Notes: generated by a model from the sequence alone, not told the origin. Shown: positions 22,311 through 35,425, counted from the stretch's first letter. The stretch is 64,000 bases of DNA from Boswellia sacra (GCA_013180625.2 SNVD02006118.1:62001-126000), one strand, 5' to 3'. Program-made: numbers and translations.

Positions 22311-23650
22311 TGTTCTGTGTGATAGAGCCGGTTTTCCTCTCGGTCTCCATCCGTCTCTCTCTCTATCACCAAATTGACCATCCATCGTCGCTTCTGTGTG
22401 GCAAATCCTTCTTCGTGACAGAGCGCCGATGATAGTTAATGTGTTGTTTGGAATTGGTATTTTTGATTTGCAGAGCGATTTCTGGTGTGTTGTGCTGTAA
22501 GTCGTTGGGTGATTTTTGTTGTATTTTTGCTGATTGGAGATTGATTCTTTGGACTATGCGGAGTGGTTGTCCGATTGGGTGTGGAGTGGTTTGTAGTGAT
22601 GAATAGGAGGAAGTCAGAGAATAGTAACGAGATGTTTGTAGTGATGAATAGGGGTATAAAGAAGTTTGCTTATGTATTCATTTCTTTTCACAAACGTTTT
22701 TGTTTGGAATTTGTTTTTGTTTTGAATGAAATTGGAAATGAATGAACAGTTAAAACTAGTAACATTTAGATTCTGTTCAACTTTTGTATGTGTGCGTTTG
22801 GGATCCATTTTTATTGAGTTGATAACTAACAAACAGTAAATTTGATTGTTGGGGCTTTGATTAATGATATGAGATTTAGATATAATGTTTCATATATCAA
22901 TTCCGCATGATCAGAAGCTAAGCTGCAAATTGGTTTTTAGTTGTATCGTAGCTTATTAAGCTCCTTTTTCAGATGAGTTGGAATGCTGGGAAACCTGGGC
23001 TGAAATGGAAATAATGGATTCTCTATGTTCAATTTTGCTTTCTAAAATAAATCAATGATGTTTGTGACACAATAACATGTCAAAATGAACAGCAAAATTG
23101 CTCTATTGCAATGGCTGCATTCATGAATATGGTAAAATAATTTAGGATCTAAAGTGCCTCAAGTATTTAGTATTTCCATTTGAACTATTTTTATGTTGGA
23201 TAATTTGGTACGAAGTATTAGTTTTGACTGGATTTGCGGTTCCATAAAACAGCATGATACAAGAGTTTAAATATAGATATTTGCTACAGCATGTGAATTT
23301 TTGTTGTAATTTTTGTCGTTATTATTATTTTTAATTGTTGATACTAGACAGGACTACACACTGATACCAGAGCTTACATAAAAGTTTTGACTAAACTGCA
23401 CTATTCTTTTACCTTATTAGTTTACGGCTTGATATACTTGCTCATAAATGTTTTCGATGCTTGTTACAATCCTTTATGGCCTGCATATGTTAGATTCTAG
23501 GTGAAAAAAAGTATAAAATTACATGCACTCACATCCATAATTCAAACTGGAGATTGTACCAACTCATGCTAAATTAAAGCTTTTATTTTTTTCCTGTAAA
23601 TAGAAAAAAATACAATTTGTGAGGTTTTCTTTAACAAGTTATTGTGCTTT

Positions 23651-23655
<5 letters not shown>

Positions 23656-23692
<37 letters not shown>
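23656..23692. repeat. (TG)n microsatellite
   Basis: About 18 TG units inside the CACTA element. Confidence 0.95.
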
Positions 23693-23693
<1 letters not shown>

Positions 23694-23835
23694 ATGCATA
23701 TATAATTTAACTTAAATGCTGAATCAATGAAATATAAATCCTTGAAAAGTTATTGAATACTGTAAAGTTTCACACCTCGTGTCCAAAAAAATATATAATT
23801 TTTTTTTCCATCCAAACTAGGCTGATAATCATTTA

Positions 23836-23938
23836 CTTTCGTGAAGAAGATGTTCAATGGGTTAGGCAAGGAGTTGAGGGTACAACAGTGACAATCAATC
23901 GTGAAGATAATGATGATCAGATGGATGATGTTGATTGA
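23836..23938 (+). pseudogene. Possible C-terminal remnant of a CACTA transposase
   Basis: A short frame reads FREEDVQWVRQGVEGTTVTI followed by an acidic tail and stop. The acidic W-V-R tail resembles the ends of plant CACTA TNPD proteins; the match is weak and rests partly on the position inside a CACTA element. Upstream catalytic regions are absent. Confidence 0.4.
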
Positions 23939-24182
23939 TAGTACCTTTACTTAGTTGTTATTATTGATTATGTGACTCTTTATCTTGCTTGTATTTTGGG
24001 AACATTATTGTTTTCTCCATTTATGTGATTTCCTCTTGTCTACGTGTAACTATTATTTTTTGAGAATGAAATATGTATTTTGTTTAGTTGAACTGGATGT
24101 TCAAACTAATTTTTTATTATATGCCCACGATAATTATCATGGAACTTAAGGAAAGATATTAGAATTTTATGAATGTGAATGT

Positions 24183-25087
24183 TTTCCAAAAAGGTCACCA
24201 TGGCTTTGCACGTCATTTGCCCAAAAACGAGAAGAGGTAAGTTACACTTGTTTGTTTACACGTTTTTTAATTGTTGGTTATCTAGTTCTACTTGTATCTC
24301 TTTTAGTAGTTGTATTATTGTAGTTCTGATTTTTTTTGTTTAGATGATAAGAAATGGAGAGCAAACTGATCGCACTAGTGTCTTCGTGAAGACAAGAACA
24401 AAAAGTAATGGGGAAGTAGGTGATGATGAAAGTGCAGAAATAATTGTAAGTTCTTTGATTTTTTGAACTTAATTATTCATCCACTATTTAAAAATTAATT
24501 TTTGCTTAATACATTGTCATTATTAAGTTGTTATTTCTTTTCATTATGTTACAGAGCCAATTCAATGAAGGTTTGTCTCAGTTTCCACAAGACCAACAAA
24601 CTCAACAACTGAGAGAAGAAGTATTTGGCAATGTAATGGGACCTTATCATCGTGGTTATGCTCGGACATATGGCTTTGGTCCATCTCCGACTGATGTTCA
24701 AGGCACCAGCTCATCTGATATTCACTTGAGGGAAGAGTTGGGTAGTTTGCAGTAAGAACACAACAGCTTGAAGGAAGCACACAGAAACTTGAATGAAGCA
24801 CACAACAACTTGAAGCAAGATCACAACAATATGAAAATCATGTATGATGAAGTCATTTCCTTCCTGCAGGAGAGGTTTCCAGAATTTGCAAAGCGGCGAG
24901 CTATAAGACCGGTATTTATTTATTTTTCAAGTTAAAAATGTAGTTTCAGTTGACTCATATTTTTAACTTATGTTTCATATTTTCTTTTTATAAATAGGTC
25001 CCAGATGCTTCAAGTAGACATCATAGTCGTTTCCAATATGATAGTCATGGAATAAACGATCTTGATTCAAACCATGGGAACGAATAG
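24183..25087 (+). pseudogene. TNPA-like (Ptta/En/Spm) transposase gene with internal stop
   Basis: Exons joined by GT-AG signals: about 24183-24236, 24344-24445, 24555-24911 and 24998-25087. The peptide includes QTDRTSVFVKTRTKSNGEVG, EEVFGNVMGPYHRGYARTYG and FGPSPTDVQG, in the style of the plant Ptta/En/Spm transposase family. A coiled-coil-like repeat follows (NSLKEAHRNLNEAHNNLKQD), then FLQERFPEFAKRR. A TAA at about 24753-24755 interrupts the third exon just before the coiled coil. The 5' exons are not visible. TNPA-type proteins bind the subterminal repeats and assist TNPD; this copy is probably dead. Confidence 0.65.
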
Positions 25088-25866
25088 GTATATAAATAAA
25101 AATATACAATTTGTTTTAAGATTCATAATGTTACTTAATGATTATAATCTTGGTTACAAATTATTCTTGCAGGTTGTTTGTCAAGTTTTACAGCTTACTT
25201 CTCAGATGTTGAGTTATGTCGAGGTTGTTGATGTATATAATTGGGTTGTTTGACATTATATTTTATTATATAATGATGGACTGTATGGATGATGATTGAG
25301 TTATGTTTGGTTTCCTAAAATTATGATTAATCATTTTATGTGACAAAAATTGATATTTGATTTGAGATTGTTATATTGATGGAATGATGAAAGATACTTA
25401 TCACAATATATATTTGTTTTGAGACAGGTTGTTGAATCTTGAAACAGGAAATAATATAAAAACAGCATCGGTATTTTTTTTATAAAAAATTCACCATTTA
25501 CGGCGGTTTACACGCCCGCCGTAACAACTTACATTTAAAACTACATCGTTATCGAAATGGGTTTTACGTCGGTTTCAAGTTTGACGCAAAAAACGATCAA
25601 AACGGCGTCGTTTTAATTGGAACTTTTTACGGCGGTTATAAAACCCCCGTAAAATGGCGTATTATATACACGTGGCACTTTGTCGTACATTTTTACGTCG
25701 AACACGAAAACCGCCGTATAAAACTTTTTACGACGGGCTAAAACTATCGTAAAAGTTTTTACTGCGGTTGTTTCTACGGCAGGCTTGAACTGCCGTAGAA
25801 CCGCCATAAAAAATTTTTTACGGCGGTTTTAGCCCGCCGTAAAAGGTTTTGAATGTTGTAGTGATA

Positions 25867-28800
25867 ACTGCTCGAAACGTGTAGAAAACTAATTTGAAAA
25901 CGATATTAAGAAAATTGACCTCTCTCTATTCGTACAAATACTAGCTTAGGTTCCATCATTAATCAGGCATTGTAATAAATATCGATGATTTGTATAAAAT
26001 TAAATCAGATGTCATATGCTATGAAAAATTTTATATACAAATTTATAAAAACATTATTCTTTTAAATTAAAATTATTCTATTTAACTTTCACTTTTCACC
26101 TCTTCAATTCCTACCTTTTATTTTTATTTTTATTTACAATTTTATCCTAAACTAAAATTATTAAAGAGAACAAAAAAATTGTAAATATACACACCTAATT
26201 ATTTAACATACAATAAACCCTAATTTTCTTAAATAATTAGAAACAGTAATTTATATATGTAGATGGCACTGCCTTTGTGAATCGAAACGAACTCAAACGT
26301 ACAACCAGCTTTTTGCTTTTCTCTTTTACTTGAATTTTCAAGCTAGCTATAGACGTATGTCTCTCCAACCCGCCCAGATTAGTCATATTCAATTATTCAA
26401 TCAAACAATGTTAACAACAATTGGAAGAACTGATGCCCTAAACAATCTAATTAAAATAAGAATAGGCTGTGTTAAGCATGCTTCTTTTGATTGTGGTGCT
26501 GGTCTTCGTTCACTTTAATATAAAGAAAATAAAGTTAGACTCAAAATCAGTGGGGAGGCTTTCCTTCAGCAGACCGACTTCTCTTAAGCTGGTTTTCCAC
26601 CTATTTGTGAGTTTCGGTCATTTGAAGCAAGTCTAAAGAAAAGGGCACATTCATTGCTGATTTGGGGCTCATTTATGGGAGATACTGCTGAAGTTGTGTA
26701 TACACCATGTATATAAGTGATTCTGAGTCAACCTTTTGCCATAAGGTCAGTCTGTTAGGGTAGCACTCACAGCTGATTCAATAGCTGCCTAAGAGCTTCT
26801 TTTAAAGAGCCTTTTTTGCACAATAAATGATAAGAAGCAAGAAAAACTAAAACCAATTCTTCTCTTCCTTCAGTGAATTGTCCATCCAGATGAGAAACTA
26901 TTTGTTGAGGAGTTGGTTGGGCTAGATATTAATGGTGCTCGCAACAATCGGATTTTCATCAAGCATAGAGGCTGTTTGTAACAGCAATAGCCATACGTGC
27001 CATTACTAAATTTCTTTAATTTGAATTCGATGGAGTGAGGACATTTATTGAGTCTCCATTTATAGAGTGGTTAAGGATGCTATGATATAATTTATAGAAG
27101 TAGCACAATTAAAGTGAAAACAATAAAAAACTTAATTATATATTAAAAAGATTTTTAAAGTATTAAATAAGATATAATGAGGAATATATAACAGTTTAAT
27201 ATTTTTTATTAAATATATTTAAAAATAAAAATTAAAGAGTTAAAAAATAAGGCTAAATAAAACAATTTCTTAAATTATAACACATGGGAGGCGTACGCAT
27301 AGGTGAGCTGTAGCCCACCTACAGTCCGGGCTGAGATTTAAAAAATATTATAATAGACTTCAAACACCCTTATAATTTTGGATCCAAGAACGCTCCTATA
27401 ATTCTGATTGATCACATGAACACCCCCACATTATTATAATGAATGTATAATTAAAAGAATCTTAAAACTATCTTTACTAATTTTTCTTACCATTATTCTG
27501 TTTCTCGACAGAGCCACCAGTCCGCCGCCATCTGAAACTCCAGTAAATTTCACCCTTACCATATTTTTATCTTTTCTCCACCAATCCCTCAAGTAACTTT
27601 TTTGGAAACCAAAAGTTGATTCAAATCATCTTGCTAACTATTTGTTTTGGTAATTATTTTAAGATTTATATTTATTTTAGGGATATATTTATGAGTTTTG
27701 AGACATAATTTTAGCATCTTAGTTAATTGATTGTGATTGATTAATTGTCATGTAGTATATTGTGTAAAATTTTAGATTTCTTTTTTTAATTTTCAAGGGT
27801 TGATTGGATTTAGGGTTTATTGTAGAGATTTGGTAAGAGTTAAAATTATATGAAAGTAATGAGCACATCTGAGACAAGTTTATTTTGTATTAATCAAGTG
27901 AAATATTTTGATATAGGTAATATTATATGAAATATAAAACATATAATTATTAATAATATAATAATGAAAAAATATTAAGGTACAACAATTTAACCCAAAA
28001 TATTAGGCTGCAATAATATAATCTTAAAAATAATCCATGAATCAATAGAGTTGAGATTAATGCTTCGAGAAACAATTAGAACATTTTCATTTTTATGTAA
28101 TCCAGAATCCAAATTTTCAAAATATTCCCTCACTTTCTAAACTATGTCAAAAATTAGTTAAAACAGAAAAGTCAAATATCTACTTCTTAGCTGATAGATT
28201 GATTCATCTACAACTCTTCTAGTTTCTATAGCAATAAGAAAATGAGCTTTTACATCTATGAAACTTATCAAAACAACACTTCAACACTTCGTAACAAGAT
28301 GGAGTTTGATGGATTTCTTAATAATTGCATGGTTGCCAATGTTGAAAAAGAATTTATTGATTGTATTGATTTGAATGAAATAATTGATGGAATTGTATGC
28401 TATAAAGCATCATAGGATACAATTTCAGTAATCTATTATTATTATATTTGTATTTCATGTTTAATTTTGTTATACTATTGTTGTTTTAATTTTGTTTTTG
28501 TCTATATATAGAACATGTATTTTTTACAGGTCAGATTCATTATATCTGTTATCTAAATGTAAAATTTTAAATTTCTTATTGATAAAATTTTCTCATATCT
28601 TCGATAGCCCAATGTCGAAAAAAGCCCCGCATCCGCCCATGCATGGTGTGATTCATCTAGGCTTACAACTGTTTCCGAGGTGGCAGAAATTCTCTGATCT
28701 GCATTTGTGCTTGAATTCGTTCTTTCAATGTCTGGCAATGGCATTAACGGTGGGACGGGTTACGCCGGTAGGGCCCCCACCTCATGCTTCCATTAGACAC

Positions 28801-30475
28801 ATGTCCATCCGCCATTAAATTGCATCCACATTTGCCATTCTATTATTATTTTATACAGTTTGAAACGTATCAAAACAACCTCACAATTAATCTTGACATG
28901 CCTTGTAGATTCAACTACTGGAATGAATCAGCGTGGACTGATACAATTGATTTAAATAATCCAATACTAGTGCAATTGGTAAGTACAGAAAATGACTTCA
29001 AATTTATCTCTTAACCAAATAGTATTGTAATTGGTAAGTACAGAAAATGACTTAAAATTTCTCTCACTTTAAGTTGACATTACACAGATAATTAAAGATA
29101 GTAGAAAATATTAACAAACATTATTGTGATTTTATTTGGACAGTAACATAAAACACCCTTGACTTTATTTGGGATATTCAATAAATAAAATAGTTATAAT
29201 ATCATCATAATCAATAATTTTTTTTAATAGTTACCTCAAGCTAAAAGTGTTATTAAAAATAATCAAAATTTAAGACGGTTTTAAGAAATAATTAACCTCT
29301 AATTTATTTTTTTTTATCGTCTAAGTACATAGATGTTGAACCATCGATTAAATAATTAAGTTCAACTTAATTAGAAAGCCATATTTCGACTTGGATGTTT
29401 TCAGGATGTCACTAATAACTACAAATGACAAACTTTTTCTTGTATAGATTCTATTTTAATAGGAATTTGATGAGTAGATCCACTTACAAGTTTCGCATTT
29501 ACGATTATACTGGGAGTTACTATACGTATAACAAAATAAATTAAGTAGTTATATACGAGTAAAAGAAAACAACTTCTAAATTTCTAGTAAAAATGGATTG
29601 AGTCTCATCTCATATGTACAAGAGTTAAGTGGAAGTAATCAAACGTAAAAGAAGGAAGCCCTTTGCCCCAAGATTGGTTGCTTTGGTCATCCTAACTTGA
29701 AGCGGGCTCAAGGGATCAGAAACAAACGGAAAAAAAGAAAGAAGAAACAAAGGGAAAGGAAAAAGAAGAAAAACTTAAGGAATTAAAAAAACTGAAAAAA
29801 TGGATCTATATCCGAGGTTCACATCAATCAAGAAAAAGTATCTTGTTGTGATTCAACTCATAGTCATATATGACATAGCGAATGGCATAATCTTAGCAGC
29901 ACTCTTCGCCCCAGCTCTGCTCTTCAAGTCAAACATTACTTACTATCATAACGTTTCAAACGTAGTGTAACATTTCTTTAGTTTAAAACAGGTACGTAAT
30001 TGATTTAATTAGGTAATCATGAATAGTCATTGCTCCGGTTGATATGCTGTATTTTTTCCTTCTATTTATTAGGCTGTTGAGTGCCGTTAGATAGAGTCTC
30101 GTGGAGTAAGTTGTTAAATTAAAAAGTTGGTCAGCAATTGTTATTTTTCAAATGAAGATTCAAAAGTTTCGATATTTCCATTATATTATTGTAGGCCACA
30201 GTAAAAGTGACGATACAACGGGGTTTTAAGTTTTTTTTTTTTTTTTTCTTTTAAGAGTGAGCGACGAGTGGGGATAGGATACGATAGAAAACTGGGAGAC
30301 GACACTTTACCAACCCTGGCGGTCAAACCGAAAAGCTTTATTGTTTAGTCCTAAACAACCAATCAGTTGAATGCCAAATTTTCGTGGTTATTGCACTCAT
30401 TTTTCAGACAGGTGATTCTATTACTTACGTTTCGTGGACCCACATAATGTTTATAACTCAGCAACGTGGGAAACT
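25867..30475. other. Gene-poor AT-rich region upstream of the ureide permease gene
   Basis: No supported gene. It contains a diverged copy of the 147-bp repeat (about 27680-27840), a GC-richer island (28600-28830) open on both strands without recognised homology, and a 56-bp tandem duplication around 28979-29062 (AATTGGTAAGTACAGAAAAT twice). A stretch at 26870-26990 has a gene-like look but no identifiable product. Confidence 0.5.
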
Positions 30476-30490
30476 TCTATATATACATAT
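30476..30490 (+). promoter_or_regulatory. Possible TATA box of the ureide permease gene
   Basis: TCTATATATACATAT about 1050 bases before the start codon. A spliced 5' UTR is likely because an acceptor (TTTGCAG, exon from 31457) lies just before the coding start. Confidence 0.35.
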
Positions 30491-31528
30491 TTATTTATAG
30501 AAGCAAAAGCATCTCCACTCCGTATCTCAAAGAATCCAATTCCCGGATTCTAGCGGGTAAGAAGCGGCAGCTCACCTCTCATCAACTCAACTCCAACCCA
30601 TTTCAAAGCTACCTTGAAATTCTTAAGCTTTACCATCTAACAGCCTTTCTCTGCAATCTTGCTGTGTTTATGTGAATGTCTTGACTTTTGTGCTGACATA
30701 GTTACTTGGGATATTTTTTAAGATTCTCTGGTAGGCAAGATCCCAAGGTTGTGATTGCGACCTTTGGCCAATCTTTTTGGACCCTTTGTTGATCTCTCTT
30801 TCCTCTCGTTGTGTTTGGTAGAGTGCTCATGAGAGTGGAATCCACTCTCAGCTCTCATTAACATATGTTTTATGGTTTAAGTTTCATTCAAAGTTTTCTT
30901 TTTTTTTTTGTTTCTGATTTTTTTTGGGGATTATGGTGAGTATTAGTTGTTGGTCTTTTGATGGGGTTGACTTTCTTAGATAATATTCTGTTGAGTTGGT
31001 TTCGTTTTGGTTCAATTCAATATGATCTCTTAGATATGTTCATTTCTTTTTTCTACTTGCAGATTTTATATTCTTTCCCGTATTGTAATTGTTATTCTGG
31101 GAGCTTTTTCATGCCTGATTTTTCAAACTATGGTGATTGTGTATACTTCTCTCTCTATCCGTGCTCTTGCATGCACAGATCGGTGCTTGTGTGACCTCGA
31201 GCTGACCCAAGTTGGTCACAGCTTTCTCGAATTCATTTATTGTCACCTACTGACAACTTTAAACAGTTGATGGTTTCTTTTTCAATGTGTCTATTCCATT
31301 TCAAACTTTCATGTATGGGATTTTTTTTTTTTGTTTGGTTTGTTTTGTTTTTCCGTCCTCTTTATCTAGGAGTTTAACAAGCTTGTGAAGATGCTAAATT
31401 TGGTCTAGCGGAGGGTTTAATGAATATGAGTAACTCAAAATGCACATTCTTTGCAGGATTTTTGGGGTATTCCTTCCTTGATTGCTTTTCCAAGTGAGAG
31501 AAATAGGATCATCTCTGGTGGGTTGAAA

Positions 31529-34500
31529 ATGTATCTGGTGGAGAGCAAAGGAGGTGCCATTGTGTGCATGCTGCTTTCCCTGTTCTTCTTGGGTACATGG
31601 CCTGCTGTTATGACTCTTTTGGAAAGACGCGGCCGCCTTCCTCAGCATACTTACCTTGATTATACAATGACCAATCTCTTGGCTGCCATAATTATTGCTT
31701 TAACATTTGGTGAGATAGGCGATCAAAGGCCAAATTTTTTTACTCAAATTTCTCAATTAAAGGTGAGTTTCCTTAGTATGTTCATGGTTGCATTCAGATG
31801 CTTGTAAAGATCAAATCTTGTTCAATTTATATAATTTCTTGTAGCAGTTTTTTAGAGCCTTTTAAATTATACGTATTTGAAAAAAGCAAAAGGAAAATAT
31901 ACTCTTTTTCAAAAGCCAAGTAGAACAAAATGGACAAATTTCAAATCTGCTATGCTGTTGGAATGCTGAATCTTTATTTTCAATTTTATTCCATCTTTTT
32001 TGAAGCAGTAACTCTGGATGATCAAGAAATTTGTTGCATCTGTTATCATGAACAAGTTATTGGTATCACTCATAAATGCAGTACCTAATAATAGTATAAT
32101 ACTTTGAATCTATTATAGTAAGCAAGTTCTTGTTGTCACTCACGAATACAGTAGCCTAATAATTCTTAATAGGTAGTTTGCTTGAAGTTTAGTTGGAGAT
32201 TTTAGTAGGAGGGTGATGGATATGTGATAGTTTGTGTTTTTATCATGTAGAATTTACAGGAACATGGATGTTGTCTAAATTTGCGGAAAAGAACTATGTT
32301 GCTGTGTGTTATTTGCCTGTGGTGAATTTAGGACTAGAATAGATCTCTGAAAAATGACGCAATTAAAATCAGTTTTGTATGAAGCAGAGGTTTCTTAGTC
32401 TAGTTTGCAGTTTATAACCTTAGATGACCGATTTTTAGAAACTGTAAAAATTAAAATATGTAATTGTGGTGAAGGCTATAATCTCTCTGTTTGATGGAGG
32501 CTTGTGAGGTTGCTAGAACAATTATTATCTTCAATAACAAGGAGTTAACTACAAGTAAAATAACTACTGGTTTTCTGGTGAAGTAATAGCACAGAGGAGG
32601 ATTCAACAGTTGTCATGTACTGGTACTGTCTTTTTCATCGGAATAGGAAAACCACTTGATGTGGTCAACCACATATCTGTTACTAAGGTGATAAATCTTG
32701 GCACTTAGATGTCAAGTGCACATTGTAAGAATTTACATATAAATATGAGCAGGTGCTCATATAATGTCTGATGCACTTTGAGGTTGTTGAAAGGTGCTGA
32801 TAGACTGTCCTCGGTAACTAAGTTGGCAATTGTGGGTTGGTTTCTTTACGTTGTTCAATTTGTAAGAAGTCATCACTGTTCAAGGCAGTTGGTGTCATAG
32901 TCCCATCAAGTTATGAATTGTTATATGTATATATCTGCATTGTGTATTACATGCAACTGATTTTGACCGTTTCAGTTGATTGGCGTAGCATACTTGGCCA
33001 TGCATTTTCTTTGCAATGGCATAGCATTCTTACAACCGCTTTTGAATATTCTAGGGTAATTGATGCAGGATAATTGGCCTTCTGTTTTGTTTGCAATGGC
33101 GGGTGGGGTGGTTCTCAGCCTCGGAAATCTAGCCACGCAGTATGCTTGGGCTTTTGTTGGCTTATCAGTAACAGAAGTGATAACTTCGAGCATTACTGTT
33201 GTTATAGGTCAGAGGAATTGTGCCTGCTTTTCATAGAAGTTAATTTCTGGATGCCTTTTGAAGGTACTGATTTTTGCTTACTTCTTGATTTTGTTTTGAT
33301 TGTCACAGGCACAACCTTGAATTACTTCTTAGATGACAAAATCAATAAAGCTGAAATCCTTTTCCCTGGTGTTGGTTGCTTCTTGATTGCAGTTTTTCTT
33401 GGGTCAGCTGTTCACTCATCCAATGATGCTGATAATAAAGCAAAACTTAGAAGTTTGCCTGGCGATCACAAAGCTGGGACAGAGTACGCCGCTCTCTCTC
33501 CCTTTTTTATAACTCAATATGTGATGATTAGGTTTTGAGTATGCACTTAATTGGTAGTGGACATTTTGCATTGAGGCTACTAATTTCCTCTATTTGTCTG
33601 GCGAAGTTTGTATCTTTAGGAATGCAATGTTTATTTTTAGTTACTACAAATTGATGAATATGTCTTTTCTTTTAGTAGTCTCTTTGTGTCATTAATTTTT
33701 AATCAACAAAAAAAATCTAATGCTGTTTATCCACCAATCTGACCTTTTGTCAGGGCAATCAATTCATCCAGTGAAATTTTGCCGGAGACAGGTAAAAAGC
33801 TTTCTTGAATGGGGATATCATATTTTTTCACTTCCTTTTTTTTTCTTGATGCATGACAGTTCTGACCTTATTTAACCGGTCAGGGACAAAGGACCCAGAG
33901 ATGGGAAATGGTATAGTACAAAAGGCAAAAGCTGGGACTGCTCACTTCCTAATAGAATTAGAGAACAGAAGAGCAATTAAGGTGTGTGGTTCCACTTCAT
34001 TATTATGATTCAACTTCATTATCATGTTTCACAACTCCATAATATACATTAAATTTCTTCTCTTGCATGCATCTTTACTGATTTGGTAGAGAGTTATTGA
34101 AGTTAAACAGTTCTACCAAAACTGTAATAACTGAACGTTGTTTTCTCACCTCTTTTCATTTTAACACAAAATAACCATCATCATCACATGCGATGTCACT
34201 TGAAAGCATTAATGCTTGATATCTCTAACAAATGGTCCACTCTCCTTGCAGGTGTTTGGGAAGAGCACTTTGATTGGACTGGCCATAACTTTCTTTGCTG
34301 GCGTTTGCTTCTCTCTCTTCTCACCAGCATTCAACTTGGCAACAAATGATCAGTGGAACACTCTGAAGAAAGGAGTTACACATTTAGTTGTCTACACTGC
34401 ATTTTTCTACTTCTCAGTATCATGTTTTGTGATAGCCATCATTCTAAACATCATCTTCCTTTACCGACCTGTACTTAACTTACCCAGATCATCATTTAGG

Positions 34501-34859
34501 GCTTATTTGGATGACTGGAATGGTAGAGGCTGGGCCTTTTTAGCTGGTCTCCTGTGTGGTTTTGGGAATGGTCTCCAATTTATGGGAGGTCAAGCTGCAG
34601 GATATGCAGCAGCAGATGCTGTTCAGGTTGGTTTTAACATACAGTTTACTCCACAAAATATATTTATTTGACTTGTGGATCCAATATTATCTATGTTTGA
34701 TGTCAGGCACTTCCTCTTGTGAGCACATTTTGGGGCATACTCCTGTTTGGGGAGTACCGGAGATCATCACGAAGAACATATATATTGCTAGTCAGTATGT
34801 TGTTTATGTTTATTGCTGCTGTCGGGGTCCTCATGGCATCATCAGGGCACCGGAAATGA
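31529..34859 (+). CDS. UPS: Ureide permease (UPS family transporter)
   Basis: Seven coding exons with GT-AG borders: 31529-31762, 33069-33207, 33309-33483, 33754-33791, 33884-33981, 34252-34626, 34707-34859; 403 aa. It begins MYLVESKGGAIVCMLLSLFF. Signature stretches are LGTWPAVMTLLERRGRLPQH, YLDYTMTNLLAA, FLDDKINKAEILFPG and WNGRGWAFLAGLLCGFGNGL, ending VLMASSGHRK. About ten membrane helices are expected. The central loop contains VFGKSTLIG, a Walker-A-like motif noted in this family. UPS proteins move allantoin, uracil and related oxo-derivative heterocycles across the plasma membrane. The start Met matches the family N-terminus; an in-frame upstream extension to 31451 lies in the 5' UTR. 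Which UPS paralogue this is cannot be told. Confidence 0.95.
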
Positions 34860-35070
34860 GTGTGCAGCAGAGCAAAGTTCTTGCATGGTAATTGTGTAGA
34901 ACCACAGAATAACCAGAATACTTGAAAAAGGTAACATCATGATCCAGGGAATCCTGCAGCCGGCTACAGAATGGCCAGTTCTCGTTGTCAAACCAAGAAA
35001 CAAATTTAAAAGGTAGAACGCAATACTTGGATGATATATGAATTGTATGAAAACTATGTTTGCAAACATA

Positions 35071-35190
35071 TTCCAGAATCTGGCTGGTTAGTGATAGCAA
35101 AGTTATTTTTTATGTACTTGATTTCCTATTCCAGAATCTGGTTGGTTAGTGATAGTGAAGGTATTTTTTATGTACTTGATTTCCTAAGAG
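35071..35190 (+). repeat. About 62-bp tandem duplication downstream of the ureide permease gene
   Basis: TTCCAGAATCTGG.TGGTTAG and TTATGTACTTGATTTCCT each occur twice in succession; likely within the 3' UTR. Confidence 0.75.
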
Positions 35191-35294
35191 CATGCTTTGT
35201 TCAATTTCTTAGTAAGACTTTTTAATGATAATGCATTTCATCAATAATTCAATCTACCTAAAGTATTAAAGCAATTAGTATCATTTTAGGAATT

Positions 35295-35425
35295 TTCTAA
35301 AAATTGAAGAAATGAAAAGTAAAAATTAATAAAGAGAAACTAATGCTCATCCGAGGAATCGAACCTGTTGAAGGGTACTTTGATACCACTGCACCAGATG
35401 CGCTTCTCGTCAGTGGTCCACAGCT
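35295..35425 (-). mobile_element. tRNA-derived SINE-like fragment
   Basis: On the minus strand an A-box-like TGGTGCAGTGG (35396-35386) is followed 20 bases later by a B-box-like GGTTCGATTCC (35365-35355), then an AT-rich tail. The spacing is too short for a functional tRNA and there is no cloverleaf. No flanking duplication was identified. Confidence 0.4.

Larger units (their letters stand above)
21659..25863 (+). mobile_element. CACTA (En/Spm) DNA transposon, 4.2 kb, non-autonomous
   Basis: The element starts CACTACAAGGGACGGG and ends GAATGTTGTAGTG. A 3-bp duplication ATA flanks it (21656-21658 and 25864-25866), as expected for CACTA elements. Both ends carry many subterminal CGGCGGTTT / CCGCCGTA words, often as small palindromes (for example 21697-21723 and 25770-25800). 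Inside are a short piece resembling the C-terminus of the large transposase (about 23836-23938) and a TNPA-like gene with a stop codon (24183-25087). The catalytic transposase domain is missing. Confidence 0.92.

Noticed and set aside
21808..22377. 189-aa plus-strand frame and overlapping minus-strand frames in the CACTA element
   Set aside because: Several frames are open at once in a C/G-skewed, internally duplicated stretch; the peptides are low-complexity Pro/Ser/Leu.
31451..31528. Upstream in-frame start for the ureide permease
   Set aside because: It spans a splice acceptor (exon from 31457), and the family start MYLVESKGG lies at 31529.
35295..35425. Functional tRNA gene at the A/B-box pair
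   Set aside because: Box spacing is too short and no anticodon arm or acceptor stem can be drawn.
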